Shown piece after piece: positions 10,686 through 23,818 of a DNA stretch of 64,000 nt; the first letter of the stretch is position 1; every line of letters begins with the position of its first letter. This DNA comes from Rhodamnia argentea (lineage: Eukaryota > Streptophyta > Magnoliopsida > Myrtales > Myrtaceae). The stretch is from positions 10,800,501-10,864,500 of the forward strand of contig NC_063156.1 of NCBI RefSeq assembly GCF_020921035.1, written 5' to 3'. Under the pieces are notes generated by a model. That model did no database searches. It was not told the DNA's origin and saw nothing but the letters and a program-made list of their open reading frames with translations. The position numbers were made by a program, and so were the translations under genes.

Positions 10686-13600
10686 GGGCCTTTTTGGTAA
10701 CACTTCAGATTTTTTTATTCTTGTTTTTTTTATCCTAAGAAAAAAAAGAACAAAAATCTGTTTGGTAACGTCAATTAATATTTATGTTTCCAAGAACAAC
10801 AATTATTCCAAAGAACAAATGTGGAACAGAAACAAGAAACAAAAAAAGAAGTTTTCTTTGTTTCGGAGCCAAAAAAAAAAAGGAAACATGTCACAAAGGT
10901 CTCACTCTCACCATGCTCGATTGAAAGAGACCGAGAGAGCTCTCCTCTCGTTCGCCTAGTGGACCCTTGTCCGACGCCCTAGTCACATGACTTCGCCGTC
11001 CGACTTCCTCGTCGCACAACTTCGCTGTCTCACTTCCTTGCCGCACGACTCCGTCGTTCGTCCAGTGAGCTTCTATTCTCGATTCCGCCATTTACTGCCC
11101 TCGTCGTCCAACCCACTCCCCTTGTTGGCCTCGAGCGAGGACGAAGAACCAAGCTCGCTTGACGTCGACGAGGGTACCCCTTGCCCAAATTAGCTAGGGC
11201 AACCCTTGCTCGAGGTCGACGATGGCTGCCATCACCCAGCAAATCAGTGAGGGTGGTCGTCGCCTAGATCGACTTGAATAGTTACTTCTGAATTTGTGAG
11301 GATTGATGGTTGGTAAGCTACGTTGATCTTTTCCCTTATTTAGAGACGTTGACATATTCTTTGTTTTGTTCTTGGTGTTTTCTCCTCACTGATTGCATTG
11401 TTAATCTATTTTGCAAAAAGTTATACAGATTAGTGTTTTCTCGAAACTATTTGTGTATTAAGCTATAATTTGTTGTAACTTGACTAATTTTAAGGTATTA
11501 AAACAAAAATTCTGGCCATAGATCATGAGCATCTTCTATAAGCTTGTCATATGGTAACTGTGGAAAAACTCCTGCAAAAAGAATAGACACTTTTATTCTA
11601 TCACATTTGTTTGTCAATCTTTTCCAAAAGACTCCTTGAAGATATGAACATTTCTCATGTAACATCACTAAAACTCTTGAGCTAAATTGGTGGAGCTTTG
11701 AGCTGAGAAGAGAAATGGACCTACCTTGTCTGAGGGGTCTCTCTCTCAAAATAGTAAATGAGCTTTTGTGGATTTTTAGGGGTGTCACCGTGTGATTGTG
11801 TGTTTTTTCCAAGCAGAAGTTTGTTAACAATGTTATGACCATGATAAATATTTTGCTTGCTTTAACTGTATGATCTTGTTATTAGGGTTTTTTTTTTTCC
11901 CAAATAACTATATTGATGTTCTTATATTTGTGTAATGGCATAGGTACAATGGAAGGGGAACCAAATAATGTGTCTAATAGGCAAGTAGTACCAATTGAAC
12001 AGTATTGGGATGAGTTTCATCTTGACATAATTATAGCATAGTTGTGTTGTATTATGGTGGATATGTGCGTGCATACTAAAGAATCTATTAGGGACAATAA
12101 ATTGTTAGGACCCGAATAGGTAATGGAGTTTTTTTTTTTTTTGGACATTCATATAGAATATATAAAGCCTTCAGGATGGAGAGACACATTTTTTTAAATC
12201 TATGCGAGTTAATGAGGGCAAGAGGTTGGTTGAAAGATAGTCGGTATGTTAGGGTAGATGAACAAGTTGGGATCTTCCTATCTTTGGTTAGTCACAAGAA
12301 CTCCAACAGAGATTTATGTGAGAGATTCCAACATTCGGGAGAAAAATTTGCAAGTATTTCACTATACTATTGAAAGCAATTCTCAAATTGTCAAAAGATG
12401 TTGTCAAATCATTTTCCTTTGATATTGTCCAAAGGCGATTCTTATGGATCCTAATCATGAACGTTACTTCAAGTTATGATTTTCATATCAATTTTACACC
12501 ATCAAATTCATGTAATTGATAATCTTGTATAACATTAGACTTTCCTAAAACCACGGAGCTGCGTAGGTGCTATTGATGACACTCATATTAATGCTTCCAT
12601 CTTAGTGTCGAATAAGATTCCATTTAGAGGCAGGAAAGTGAGTAACACCCAGAATGTGTTATGTGCATGTTTGTTTGATATGAAATTTACTTTCGTGTAT
12701 GCTGGGGGGAAGGATCTGCCAACGATTGCAGGTGTTCTCGGTAGCTCTCGAGACTCCCGGACTACAATTTCCTCGACCACCATTCGATACCCGCATTGTC
12801 TAGATTAATTTTCATTATATTTGTATTGTGGTTTCATGTCATAATAAATTTATATATATCTTGTTATAGGTACATACTACGCGGTAGATTCTAGTTATGC
12901 AGCACTTTCGGGATTTTTAACTCTGTTAAAAAGTGAACGGTACCATCCGAAGAGGGAGACGGTGAAGAACAATAGAATTGTTCAACCAGAGGCACCATTC
13001 ACTAAGTAATGTCATTGAAATATCATTTGGGGCATTAAAGAATCATTTCTTCATTTTGAGATACATGCCTCCATTTACTATTTGAAAACAAGCCATTATT
13101 TTAATTGCATGTCGTGTTCTCCATAATTACATTTGTGACTAAGACAGGATGGACAAAAACTTTCCTTATATGGCGATCCGAAGTACCCATTTGGACCTAG
13201 ACAAGTGGAGATTGCAGATGATACATCGCATGAGTTTGCAGCTGATACAAACACGCTAAGGAAAAAACACTACAAATAAAATGGCAAAGGATCACAATAT
13301 TTGTGAAATTCCATGATTTTGTATTTTCGATTTTTGTAACGTTTTTTTAAATACTTGGCAACATTTCTATGTACTAGGGGAGCAAATTATAGGAGCTCAT
13401 CCTTTTCCACCTATTAAAAAGAGTCTCTCTCGGTTTATGTATGGTTGACGTTTACTGCCTAATTGTGATGATTGGCTTCTACTGTTTTTCATTGCATTGT
13501 TGCTGTTTTAAGTTTCGTGTATGCAAAAAGAACACATTTGGGTGTGTTTTCTCTTTCTAAGTGATATAGTTCATATTATCAAATCTATCATTAAATATAC

Positions 13601-14234
13601 TAACTATATAACGACGTATTTTTCCTATTTTAATTGTAAAGTGATGTTATTACGACTATCTTAGAAGTTAGGGTTTTTTGTTACCAATCAGTGGAAAGGC
13701 TGTCTTTGTGCAAGAACCAAGAAACTACCTCCGATGAGATGCTTCTTTTGTGGTTACGGCGTATGTAAAGATTTATGTGGTTTTCTTTGGTATATTGTCA
13801 TTTGCTAATAGCAAGTGGTGTAGGCCATTTTTAGGCGAAGTGGAACGTACTTTTATGTTTGACTTTACTATTGTTTTGGGAGCTTTCTCAGTGATTTATA
13901 CGTCAATGATATGAAAGCAACTCAATCTTGTATCTCACAGAGATGAAGCATAACATAATCATAATCCACATGTCATCTATTTAAGCAAAAATTTGTTCAT
14001 TTACAATATTGTGCAATTTTCCACAAACATTATGGTACGCCTCAAGTGATATTAGACAATAATGAAACAAAAACATAAAAATTGGTAGTATAAACTTTTG
14101 TTTATGAAACAAAAATTTTGTGCAGTTACGAAATGTGTTCTTTTGATCATAAATTGTTCCCGAAAACAGAATAAAAAAAAAATCAATTCTGCTAAAAAAC
14201 TGTTCACGGGAACAAAGTTCTTGCCACACAAGCC
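10686..14234 (+). mobile_element. PIF/Harbinger transposon, defective copy 2
   Basis: The left end GGGCCTTTTTGGTAACACTT and the right end (inward reading GGGCTTGTGTGGCAAGAACT) match the two ends of copy 1. Internal sequence can be followed as the inverse of copy 1. For example, the 'CATAGATCATGAGCATCTTC' segment near 11516 pairs with the stretch at about 9456-9482. TTA precedes the left end (10683-10685) but TCG follows the right end, so the duplication has decayed or the right end is off by a few bases. Confidence 0.78.
12176..13090 (+). pseudogene. Harbinger transposase, broken copy 2
   Basis: Plus-strand blocks parallel copy 1: DSRYVRVDEQVGIFLSLVSH with DLCERFQHSGE (about 12230-12345), and GAIDDTHINASILVSNKIPF with QNVLCACLFDMKFTFVYAGG (about 12566-12711). 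Then come YYAVDSSYAALSGF (about 12871-12920) and SNVIEISFGALKN (about 13000-13040). The Asp in GAIDDTH, the second Asp and the final Glu are all visible, so the catalytic triad is kept. Frameshifts between blocks still inactivate the gene. Confidence 0.85.
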
Positions 14235-14970
14235 TCGAATTGTTGATGTGGAGCTAAGTCAACAAAACATCTTAAATTTTGCCTTGTTGACCGTGTTATT
14301 ATATGGATATGTATAAAAAAAATTTAAATCTATTGCGTTGGTCTCAATTCAATCATAAATATTTCAATTAGAAGCCTTTTGTATTGATATCGATTCGGTT
14401 CATCTGCCCAATTTTGGACAAAAGTCGCCGACATGAATGTTGACTGTCCTATGTGACGTCGGCGCTAGCGTAGACTTTTTTATAATAATTTTTTTTTTCA
14501 ATTCGACTTTGGCCTGCGAGGGCCGCCTAGCCCGCAATCGAAAGGTCCTCACCCGGATCTAGCAAGGGTGGCAACCCTTTGCCACCCTTGCTAGCGGCCG
14601 TTGAGAGTTGTCGATGACCCTCGTCGGCCAATGCCAAAGTGAAAAAAGAAGAAGAAGATAATCTTTTAAAAAGTATTAGAAATGTCCATGTCGGCTTCGA
14701 TCACGCCATGTAAGACAATTGGCGTTCACATCAGTAATTTTCGATCAAAATTGGCCCAAGAGACTGAATTTGTATCGATGTAAAATTGATCAAATTGAAA
14801 AGTTTAAAATTGAATTGATACCAATATAGTATGTTCATGACTTTTTGTGATACTTGTTCCGTTATTATTTGATTGACGAAAGAAGGAATCAATTGCCCAA
14901 ATTGATTAGACAAAATAAGAATCAAAAGGACCGAATAACATAAGCACGAATATTTGAAGGCTTGGAACTA
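14235..14970. other. Repeat-like sequence without genes
   Basis: A GC-rich stretch at 14510-14600 with 'GCGAGGGCCGCC' and 'CAAGGGTGGCAACCC' inverted motifs sits in AT-rich DNA. 'GCCCAATTTTGGACAAAA' near 14407 and 'GATCAAAATTGGCCC' near 14744 are inverted relative to each other. This suggests a small decayed non-autonomous transposon of about 350 bp. No ORF is recognisable. Confidence 0.4.
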
Positions 14971-14978
14971 TACGTAGC

Positions 14979-15692
14979 TAGAGGTGTCAATATGAGTCTT
15001 TGACCCACTTTTTAACCAACTTTTATCCACTTGGGTCATATATGGGTTGAACAAATTTAAAAAATAGGTTAAATATGGGTCTTGGCTTATAAACTTATTC
15101 AAATATGGATATTAACCCAACCCATTTTTGGCCTGGGGCTTGCAGCTTCCCAAGCACCACTTGTAAATGGGTCTCAAGTGTATCAATTTTTTTATTTTTA
15201 TAAGTAAAAGAAAAAAATTAAATTAAAAATGTAAAAACTTTTTTCGACCTACTACCCATCGCGGCCGTTGTTACCTACCGCCACCATCGCCTCCCACCAC
15301 CGTCCGTCGCCATTGGGTCGTCGTCTCCGGCTGCTCGAGAAAAATAAAATGACAAATAAAATTAAAAAACATACTTTTCTTAAGAGTAAATAATAATTTT
15401 GTTAAGATAAAAAATAATTTTCTTGAAAATAAATAATATTTTTTTTTAAAATATTTAAATTTAAAAATATCAATTGCATAAAAGTATTTTAACAATATCA
15501 TTTTTGTTAATAAATAATAACAAGTAAATATTTCATTATTTAATTAAATATAAAACTGTTTAAGTAATACTGGTCAGGTATAAGTTTGGTTGGGTATGGG
15601 TTGTTGAATTTGTGATGTCTAAAAATGGGTCAAAATGGGTTAAATGAATCAATATGCGTCGGACCATATTCGACCCGGCTTGACAACACATC
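14979..15692. mobile_element. Non-autonomous hAT-like transposon with 8-bp target duplication
   Basis: A perfect 8-bp direct repeat TACGTAGC flanks the element (14971-14978 and 15693-15700). The ends are inverted and imperfect: TAGAGGTGTCAA on the left, and GATGTGTTGTCAA read inward from the right. Subterminal 'GGGTCATATATGGGTTGA' and 'GGGTCAAAATGGGTTAAATG' motifs recur. The 8-bp duplication and the ends fit hAT. The 714 bp have no transposase. A GC-rich patch (15245-15340) lies inside AT-rich sequence. Confidence 0.75.
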
Positions 15693-15700
15693 TACGTAGC

Positions 15701-18148
15701 CCAATAATTGTCAAAAACATGGTAAACAAATCGTTACTACAATTTCCAAGCCACCACTCAATTTTCAACAATTAAACTATGTAGTATGTAGCTACTAGCT
15801 AGGCACCTTTGTAGGGTTTCGTTTGTTTGGCGGGATTTTAGAAGTGATTATTTGTTTCACTTGAAATATTTAGTCAATGAAAATTCTTTTTATTATTAAC
15901 CAATAATTTATGTGTAAAATTTTCATGAATAATGAAATTATTTTCGTTTATGCATATTTGTAATCAATACAAGTGATTATTTTTTTAAAGATGTTTTCCA
16001 AATCATTTTTTTCGCAAATTAAACAGTACTTAAAGGTAAAGAAATCGCATTATGGGTGCGTTTGATTCAGCTTTCTTAATGGTCTTTCAGCTCTCAAAGT
16101 TCATTGGGAGAATGCTGACGCGTTTGGTTCAGCTTTGGGCCAGGATTGGGCTTTCAATATCTAGCCTGGGGAAAACTAAAAGCTCAATTCTGATGGGGAC
16201 TAGCATTCGGCTTTCGGTATTTGGCCGGATGCTAAAAGAATTTTTTCCTTCCAAAACTACACTCATCAGTTTCCTAATTTTCCTATTTTGCCCCTTTAGT
16301 TACTGTTCATCTTCTCCACATTTGAGGAGACTTGATTTGGCTGCCGAGGCGACGGCAAGAGGCCGGCCACCCAGGCGAGGACCGCTTGGTTCGGTCGAAC
16401 TAAGGTGACGAGGCTTGGGTTCACACAGCTTGAGGTCTCCCAACCTCGGGCGCCCTTGCCTGGGTCCCACGAACCTCGCCGGTGGAGGCTCAAGGCCGGG
16501 CGACCTCAAATGACGATCGCCGACACTAAATCCGGCTCGCCGACAACCCGAAAGCTTCGCTAGTTCGATGAATGGTTCGAGTTTTTTAATAAAAATGTAA
16601 AAGATTACATTCATAGCCCCTTTGTAAAGTTGTTCTTACCAAATACGATTTAACCCAAAGCTCATTTCCAAATAAGTTTTTACCAAACGCAATTAGCATT
16701 TATCTAAATCCCTTTAGGTTGAAGGTATTTGTATTTCTCCAAAGCCCATTTGAAATGCTAAACCTAACCCATTAATACATAAATAAAGGGTCACATGAGG
16801 ATTCGCATTTGGATCAAGCGCCAATCCACATGCAAGTGAAATTTAATCTCAACATTTTCATTGAACTTGAAGTGGTGGCTTTTATAAATAATTAAATTTT
16901 GCGAGCTCAAAGTGCAACATAACTTTCGAAGAAGTACTCATCTTGCTGACTGACTTTTAAGATTTTTAATCAATAAGGTTTGGACACCAAGATTTTTTTC
17001 ATCGCCTCCAAGAATTTTACTTAATGTGTTATTAGGTAATAAAATAGAGATAATAGATTAACAAAATTGAATTTACGTATTCAGCTTTAGCCCTTTTTCA
17101 TAATTTTTTTTCTCTGCAAGTTCATCATGGTTACAGCTAAATCTACATTATGGGGTTAAACATCATATTTTTCCCTGGTGTGTGGCAAAGATTGACATTG
17201 GTTCTCAGCATAGCAAGTCAATTTTAAATTGCTGAGAGCATTACGTTTATACGTAACATATATGGTCTGTCCCTTGAGTCCTAGAAAAAGCATGAAGTAG
17301 AAGTCAGAACAGTTCCGTGAATTCAAAGAATCTTCCCATTTTCCTTGATCAAGGATCGATGCATGGCATGTGACTGATTATAGTACTCCCAAAACAAAGA
17401 ATTCCATGCTTATGTGTGTTTAGCATAAGTTGATATTAATTATTGTGATGCGCAATCGCCTTATACACATTTAACAAACACACCCTAAGTTTAGGTTGGA
17501 GCTGGAGGTAACCCATTGTTGTTTAATCACGGGACCATTTACGACTAGTAAGCTAAGAGTTCTCTAGATATTCTAGCAAGCGCGTTGGCAAGAAACCATT
17601 AGTTGTTTTGAGAGGTCACAATTATTTGTGAGCTAACATATTGATGATGAGGAATGTCTTTTCCTATGCCGTCAGGCAATTGGTATAATGACTTGTATTT
17701 TACGATTGGCCAAGTAGTCGTCGGCATCGAGATTTTGGGTTTCAAAGAAGCTCAAAATGTTTGATGCAAGATCACGGGCAAAAAAAAAAAATCCACAGGG
17801 TTAATACCATAGAAAGTTTCAAACTTCCATCCCTTAACACATTATCTTGAAAAAATTCCAAACATATACCATTAATTCAAATCTACCATCTGTTAGCATT
17901 TCATGTAATATCCTGTTAAGTTGCATACATGTCAAGACACGTGGCAGACAGCTATAAGTCGGATCCCACGTGGATCCGTCATTCACCACGCCAGATTCAT
18001 CTTGCATTTTTGTTTACCACTTTGTTGACACGAATGCACTTGATCGGGATATTGAACGGGTCGCGAATGGAGGGTGGATTGGGATCAGATGTAAGTAATA
18101 ATTTGAAGTTTTCTCGTTTTTAGGCGAAAATTATTTTGGATATGTGTA
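15701..18148. other. Intergenic repeats, no gene recognised
   Basis: At about 15810-16035 the ends 'GGGTTTCGTTTGTTTGG' and (inverted) 'ACTGTTTAATTTGCG' suggest a small decayed inverted-repeat element. Around 16050-16740 the sequences 'GGGTGCGTTTGATTCAGC' and inverted 'GCTAATTGCGTTTGGTAA' mark another, with a GC-rich core at 16330-16560. The rest is AT-rich with no coding signal. Confidence 0.4.
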
Positions 18149-18151
18149 TTA

Positions 18152-19544
18152 GGGTCTGTTTGGCAGTGATTCTGATCCTCTGTTTTCGTTCCCATAAACA
18201 AAAAAAGGATCAGAAACATGTTTGGTAATAGAAAAAAAAATGATTTTGATTCGGGTCCCGGGAACACTTTTGGACCACTTTTTAGAAGCAAAAAAAAGAT
18301 GATTCTGGTGTTTTGGAACACTTTTGGGTATCACTTTTTTACACAATATACTTATGACTTATCCCTCATACTTATAATTAAAATTTTAATATAAAATGGT
18401 ATTATTTTTTTAAAAAAATTCCACGTGGATTTTCAACTTTACATAAATTAAAATAAATTAAAATTCAATTTTAAAAATTGCTAAAAACTAATTTTCTTAA
18501 ATTAAAAATTTTATTTAAGGAAAATTTAATAAAAAAATTTAAAAATTTAAGAAATGGGGGAAATAAAAAATATTTAGATTTTTAATTTAATAATTTAAAA
18601 ATAATTAAAAAAATTAAGATTGAAAATAGCTAAAATTTTGAAAAAAAAATCTCGTCACCGGATTCTTCCCCTCCCCCCCCAAACCTTTTTTTTTTTAAAT
18701 TTTTTTTTTTTGTAAAATTTTAAGCCTATTTTTAAATTCAATTTAAATTTATATTTAAAAAATTAGTTTTTAGAAAATTTTAAATCTAATTTATTTTTTA
18801 TATTAAGGGACCTCTAATACGCATTTTTTTCAACTTTTTAGCTATTTTATTTTTTATTCTAATTAAGTTTGTATTTTTTATTTCCTATTATGTTTTTTCA
18901 ACTTTTATCTTTTTTATTATTATTAAAGACTGGACCCAACCCTCCACGTCGCGAACTAAATTTCCATTTTTTCTCCATTTTTCGAGCTGCACAAAAATTT
19001 TGTTTAGTCGAGTGAAGAAAAAATCAATGTAGTTGAGTTGCAAGTCTTGTAAGCTTGTATGATGTGTAATTACAAGAGTGCAAAACCATAGACGATTGCA
19101 CAATGAGGAGCTTTTCTTTCATTTTTTTTGGGTAATCAATCTAAAAGTCACGAGAAATAATAACAAACAAATGATTTAGACAAATTCTGTAAATGTAATA
19201 CGAATTACTTTTCAAACAATATAAACGACTACATACTCATGAAAAATCGACAAACGAATTGGGAACGAAAATTTTGTTACTTTTTTTTTTTTGCTCCATA
19301 ATCACTATTTGATTATTTTCCCTCTTTGCCATCAAATGTGATTATATAATTATTTGATTTAAATGACAAATTGGGAACGGAAATTTTGTGCGGTTACCAA
19401 ACGCGTTTCTGTTCCAGGAACAAAAATTTTAAACAGTTACCAAACGCGTTTTGATTCTCAAAAAATCATCCAAGGAACAGTAAAAAAAAAAGTGATTTTG
19501 ATCGTAATCATTTTTTGGGAACAGAATCACCGCCAAACAGACCC
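18152..19544. mobile_element. Non-autonomous PIF/Harbinger-like element
   Basis: Inverted ends are GGGTCTGTTTGGCAGTGATT (left) and GGGTCTGTTTGGCGGTGATT (read inward from the right). Both sides have TTA (18149-18151 and 19545-19547). The ends are clearly related to those of the two larger Harbinger elements nearby. The interior is extremely AT-rich with long A and T runs, and a C run near 18669. It has no transposase. A partial extra copy of the end motif ('CAGTTACCAAACGCG') lies near 19432, suggesting a nested insertion. Confidence 0.82.
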
Positions 19545-19547
19545 TTA

Positions 19548-20078
19548 GGGTTTTTGTTGGTATTTCGAAAAAGTAATATAACCTCTCTCTCTCTCTACCT
19601 AAAAAAATAAAAAAGTAGAATCTCAAAGGATTAAAAGAATAAAAGAAGAGAATGTCATACAAAACAATCGCTGCTAACTGACACTTCCACATTTACTAAA
19701 GCCGGTTTTACATGCGAAGCAAGAATAAAAGAACGGCAAGTAGGAAACAACACTATCTTCCACATGTGCACTGCCCTCTTCATGATTTTCTCCGGAAAAA
19801 AATGTAATAAAAGACATATCAAAATTCAGCGGACGTCGCTGGTGCTGCTGCTTCTTCTTCTTCCACATGCAATGATCCCAGCCAAATTGGACAAACCGAT
19901 GACGTTGACATCACAGTAGCCCCCCCACCTTGCCCACCCACCAATTTAGCCTCCCTCCCCACAAGATTCATTCGCCACAGCAAGCAACGGGACATCTTCA
20001 AAGATCCCTCCTTTTCCCCCATCCCGACCCACATAAGATCTGCCCACGAATCCAACCGGAACACCGAGTGATCCCACA
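19548..20078. other. Upstream region of the transporter gene
   Basis: No gene. The last 200 bp before the ATG at 20079 are C-rich and purine-poor, as plant 5' leaders often are. A CT microsatellite is at about 19582-19596. I could not assign a TATA box with confidence. Confidence 0.4.
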
Positions 20079-23000
20079 ATGTCGTCCTCGAAAAAGCAAG
20101 CCCTTTTCATAGCTTCCCTGATCACGCTGTGGTACTCGTCCAACATCGGCGTCATCCTCCTCAACAAGTTCTTGCTCTCCAACTATGGCTTCCGGTTCCC
20201 AATCTTCCTCACAATGTGCCACATGTCCGCCTGCGCGGCCTTCAGCTACGTCTCCATAGTCTTCCTGAAGCTTGTTCCGCTCCAGTTGATCAAATCCAGG
20301 CCTCAGTTCATCAAGATTGCGACTCTGAGCGTGGTCTTCTGTGCGTCGGTGGTGGGTGGTAATGTGTCGCTGCGGTACCTCCCGGTGTCGTTCAATCAGG
20401 CGGTGGGCGCGACGACGCCCTTTTTCACGGCGGTGTTCGCGTACCTGATGACGTTCAAGAGGGAGGCTTGGGTCACTTATGCGGCCCTTGTGCCGGTTGT
20501 CACCGGCGTTGTAATTGCCAGTGGGGTATGTCTTTGCATGCGTGAATTAAATCACTTAAATTCAGTATTTGTTCTTTTGGTTGCATTCTACTTTGTGAAC
20601 GATTTGAAAGTTTTATTTGAAGGTTGATCTGCATTGTCCGAGGATTTGGTGTAATCTGATTGATAATGATCCAGATCTGCATTCTTGTTGCTTGAGTTGA
20701 TGTTTTCATTGCTCTGTGAAGGTTACTACTGCTGATTTTTTTTTTCCCCCTTGTTGGAGCAATTGTGAATCTAGGCAGTTTTTCTTTCTGAATTCGGTTA
20801 TTCAGGCGGAGATTTCCTCAAAGTGCAATAATGCATTCACCAAAGGTTTGAACATGGGTGATAGATAGTCAGCTTCTCAAGCTTGAACTTGAGATTTTCA
20901 CAATCATAGCTAAGTTTTCAGCTGCTTTGCTAACCTTTGAGTGCCGAAGCTATCGTGGGTCTTAAATTTTCGGGAGACAGGTCTGAAAGCAAACTGAAAA
21001 GAGTTTCCTTTAAAGATATCGTTGCAATAAGATTTGTGTTAGAAAGGATGCATCAAACTTTTTGCCAAGAATGGAAGGTGAATTTGTTCTCTTGTGACGA
21101 GGTGGATCTTTCCAAGCCTTGGGAAGATCTCTGGAAAGAAGAATGTTCATTGTTCTCATCTATAAAGGAACTGCTCTTTACCTCCTCTTGGTTAATGTGG
21201 ATTTTACACTGTCACCTGCTTTGAGATCTTAGAGAAAAGGATACGTAATGTTGGCATGAGCATTTTGCCAAAAGTCTCGTCAACGTATTTCATTTAGTGG
21301 GTTGCTTGTTTATGTGAAGATGTTGATTGTGTGTTTGCCTCTTCTTTTTCACTACATAAGGCTTTTATAGAAACTGAAGAGACAAATTGATGTTCAAATG
21401 AAGATGGGATGGAGATAAGATCTCTTAGTGACGTTGCAAAGTCTGTGGTTTGTTAGGTAGCCACAAAGTGTTTTTATGGCTAATACACTTCTTGTCTGTC
21501 TATTGTGCGAAATGCCCTTTACAAATTGTGTAACGTCAACCTCCTTGATGTCTCTTGCCTGCTTACTCATTTATCTAAAGAAACTCTGTATTTATTTTGG
21601 GGACTTTTGTCATCTAGCCGATTATAGTTTCTGCTGTCAGCTACAGGTCTTATGGCAACAGAATACCATAATAAACGAGAGGATTTTCTTTTACGACTTC
21701 CTTAACCGGTGCCCTGCCAAGTAGAAGTATTTTGGTTACCTTAATGCATCCACTGGTGTCTTGAAAGTGACTTGAAAAGGAAAGATTCGTGACATGGTGA
21801 TTCTTTCCCACGAGTTATTATCTAAATTAGATCCTCACAAGCTTTACATTAGAGTTGTCGATCGGTCAAAGATAAAGAAAACAGAAAACATTTGAAGTGC
21901 CAAAAATGGTTTCTTGATAGATGAATGAATTCTTTTTACTAGCTGAGAATGCTGCTTTCGTGGAATCTTATGGAATAAGTTGATCATCTCTTTGTCCCAC
22001 GCTGACCTTCTATCTTATTTCTCCAGCATGATAATTTTCCTTGTTGGTGGCAGGGGGAGCCAAGTTTTCACTTGTTTGGGTTCATCATGTGCATCAGTGC
22101 CACTGCTGCAAGGGCATTTAAGTCTGTACTTCAGGGTGTCCTACTTTCCTCTGAGGGGTAAATGCTTTCTAAAATACCTGTTTTGACACCCTTTTTTAAG
22201 AGTTCCTTAACAGCTGTTTATGCAGTTTAAGTGTTCAGAGGCATCCAGTCCCATGTGACATTTTAAAGTAGCGCATCTAGTATATTGGCCTCTTTTCCTG
22301 GTTAAGCAAGGGCATGCTAGATGGAAGAAGGAATAAATATGATGATCACAAACAGAAACTTTTAATAGACAAATACTGCTGTATTTTACTATGTCCATCT
22401 GGAAGATAGCAACTTTCTCCCCTAAACAGTTGAATTCTATTTTTGAAATATGCATAATGAGATCCAATGGCATACCATGAATGTTCTTGAATTACAGGCA
22501 CTTGCTACATGCATATGAAATGCCATGAAAAAATTTGTTAGATAATTCCCAGTCTATGAGAGTGGCCGTTGAGTTCAAAGGTTTTGCTCTCCTGTCCCCT
22601 GAGAAATTACTCTACCCTTGAATCACGACTTGCCAATTGACATTCAATTACAATACAGGGAAAAACTGAATTCAATGAACCTGCTGCTGTACATGTCACC
22701 AATAGCGGTATTAGTCTTGCTGCCGTCAACTCTCATAATGGAGCCAAATGTCTTAGAGGCCACCTTATCGCTCGGGAGAGAACACAAATTCATGTGGCTG
22801 CTTCTTTTAATTAATTCAGCCACTGCCTATGCAGCCAACTTAACTAACTTTCTGGTGACCAAACATACAAGTGCCCTCACACTCCAGGTTTGACATGCTT
22901 TATCTTTGTTTAGACCTCTGTCATGATCCTGATTCTCATATTAGCACATAGCGTGCTTTTCGCCTCAACGCGAGCAAGATTAAATTTGTCAAGAGTCGCT

Positions 23001-23818
23001 AGCTCTTCTTTCTCTTTTCACGAATCCTGTGAGACTTGAGGTCCTTGCGCGGGCGCCTCATCCGTAAGACTTGCTTACTCTGTATGGAGTGCCAAGATTG
23101 TGTTGAAGCAACTGACGGAATCAATCTTATACTTATTGAGAAGAACATAAGTTACAGACTGTTGTTTTGATTAAACAATGGTTTTTTCTTGTTTTTATTG
23201 GAATCTCGCAGTGAAAGAGCAGCAGCAGGGATTGCCCATAAATATTGATTAGACTGCTTTGAAGGAAGTCTATTTTAAACTCGGGTTTGTTGGCACTATT
23301 TTGATGTTGTAGCCTGGTAATCTGTAGCTTCTTCTGTGAGAAGTAAAAAACTTTGTTGCATGTTAATGAAACAGTTCTATTGGTTACATAAATTAGGCCC
23401 CCCCTCAAAAACTTTATATTGACAAGGATGATGGTAATTGGTTAGTTTATCCAAGCTTTTTTTCACAGGTAGTTTTTCATGATTCTTTATTGTAACAGTG
23501 GGATGTTTGTTCTTTGCAACTTTCATGACAGAGTTACCAGCAAGACCAGGGAGAACATTAATAATTACTTGCTAAAAACACTTTCTGCATTAATCGTGTC
23601 GGCATCACAGATAAGTTGGTCAAACTATGTTGATTTGATTCGACGTTTTCTGTACATTATATATTGATCAGGTACTTGGAAATGCAAAGGGTGCTGTTGC
23701 TGTTGTGATCTCTATACTCTTGTTCAGAAATCCCGTGACAGTGATGGGCATCGGCGGATACGTGATAACAGTATTGGGGGTAGTTGCATATGGAGAAGCA
23801 AAACGGAGATTCAAGTGA
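20079..23818 (+). CDS. UUAT1: UDP-uronic acid transporter (UUAT1-like nucleotide-sugar transporter), 308 aa
   Basis: Exons are 20079-20525, 22054-22157, 22659-22887 and 23672-23818, all GT-AG and phase-consistent. The protein is a triose-phosphate-translocator-type member of the drug/metabolite transporter superfamily with about ten membrane segments. Diagnostic stretches are [70 protein letters not shown] and [15 protein letters not shown]. The start MSSSKKQ and the [15 protein letters not shown] stretch match Arabidopsis UUAT1 (At5g04160) better than the sister At5g05820 type. In Arabidopsis this Golgi protein brings UDP-glucuronic and UDP-galacturonic acid into the lumen for pectin and mucilage synthesis. 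Substrate here is inferred by homology. Nothing is missing. Confidence 0.92.

Noticed and set aside
20937..21224. 95-codon plus-strand frame in the first intron of the transporter gene
   Set aside because: No recognised motif, and it lies between well-supported exons; most likely chance.
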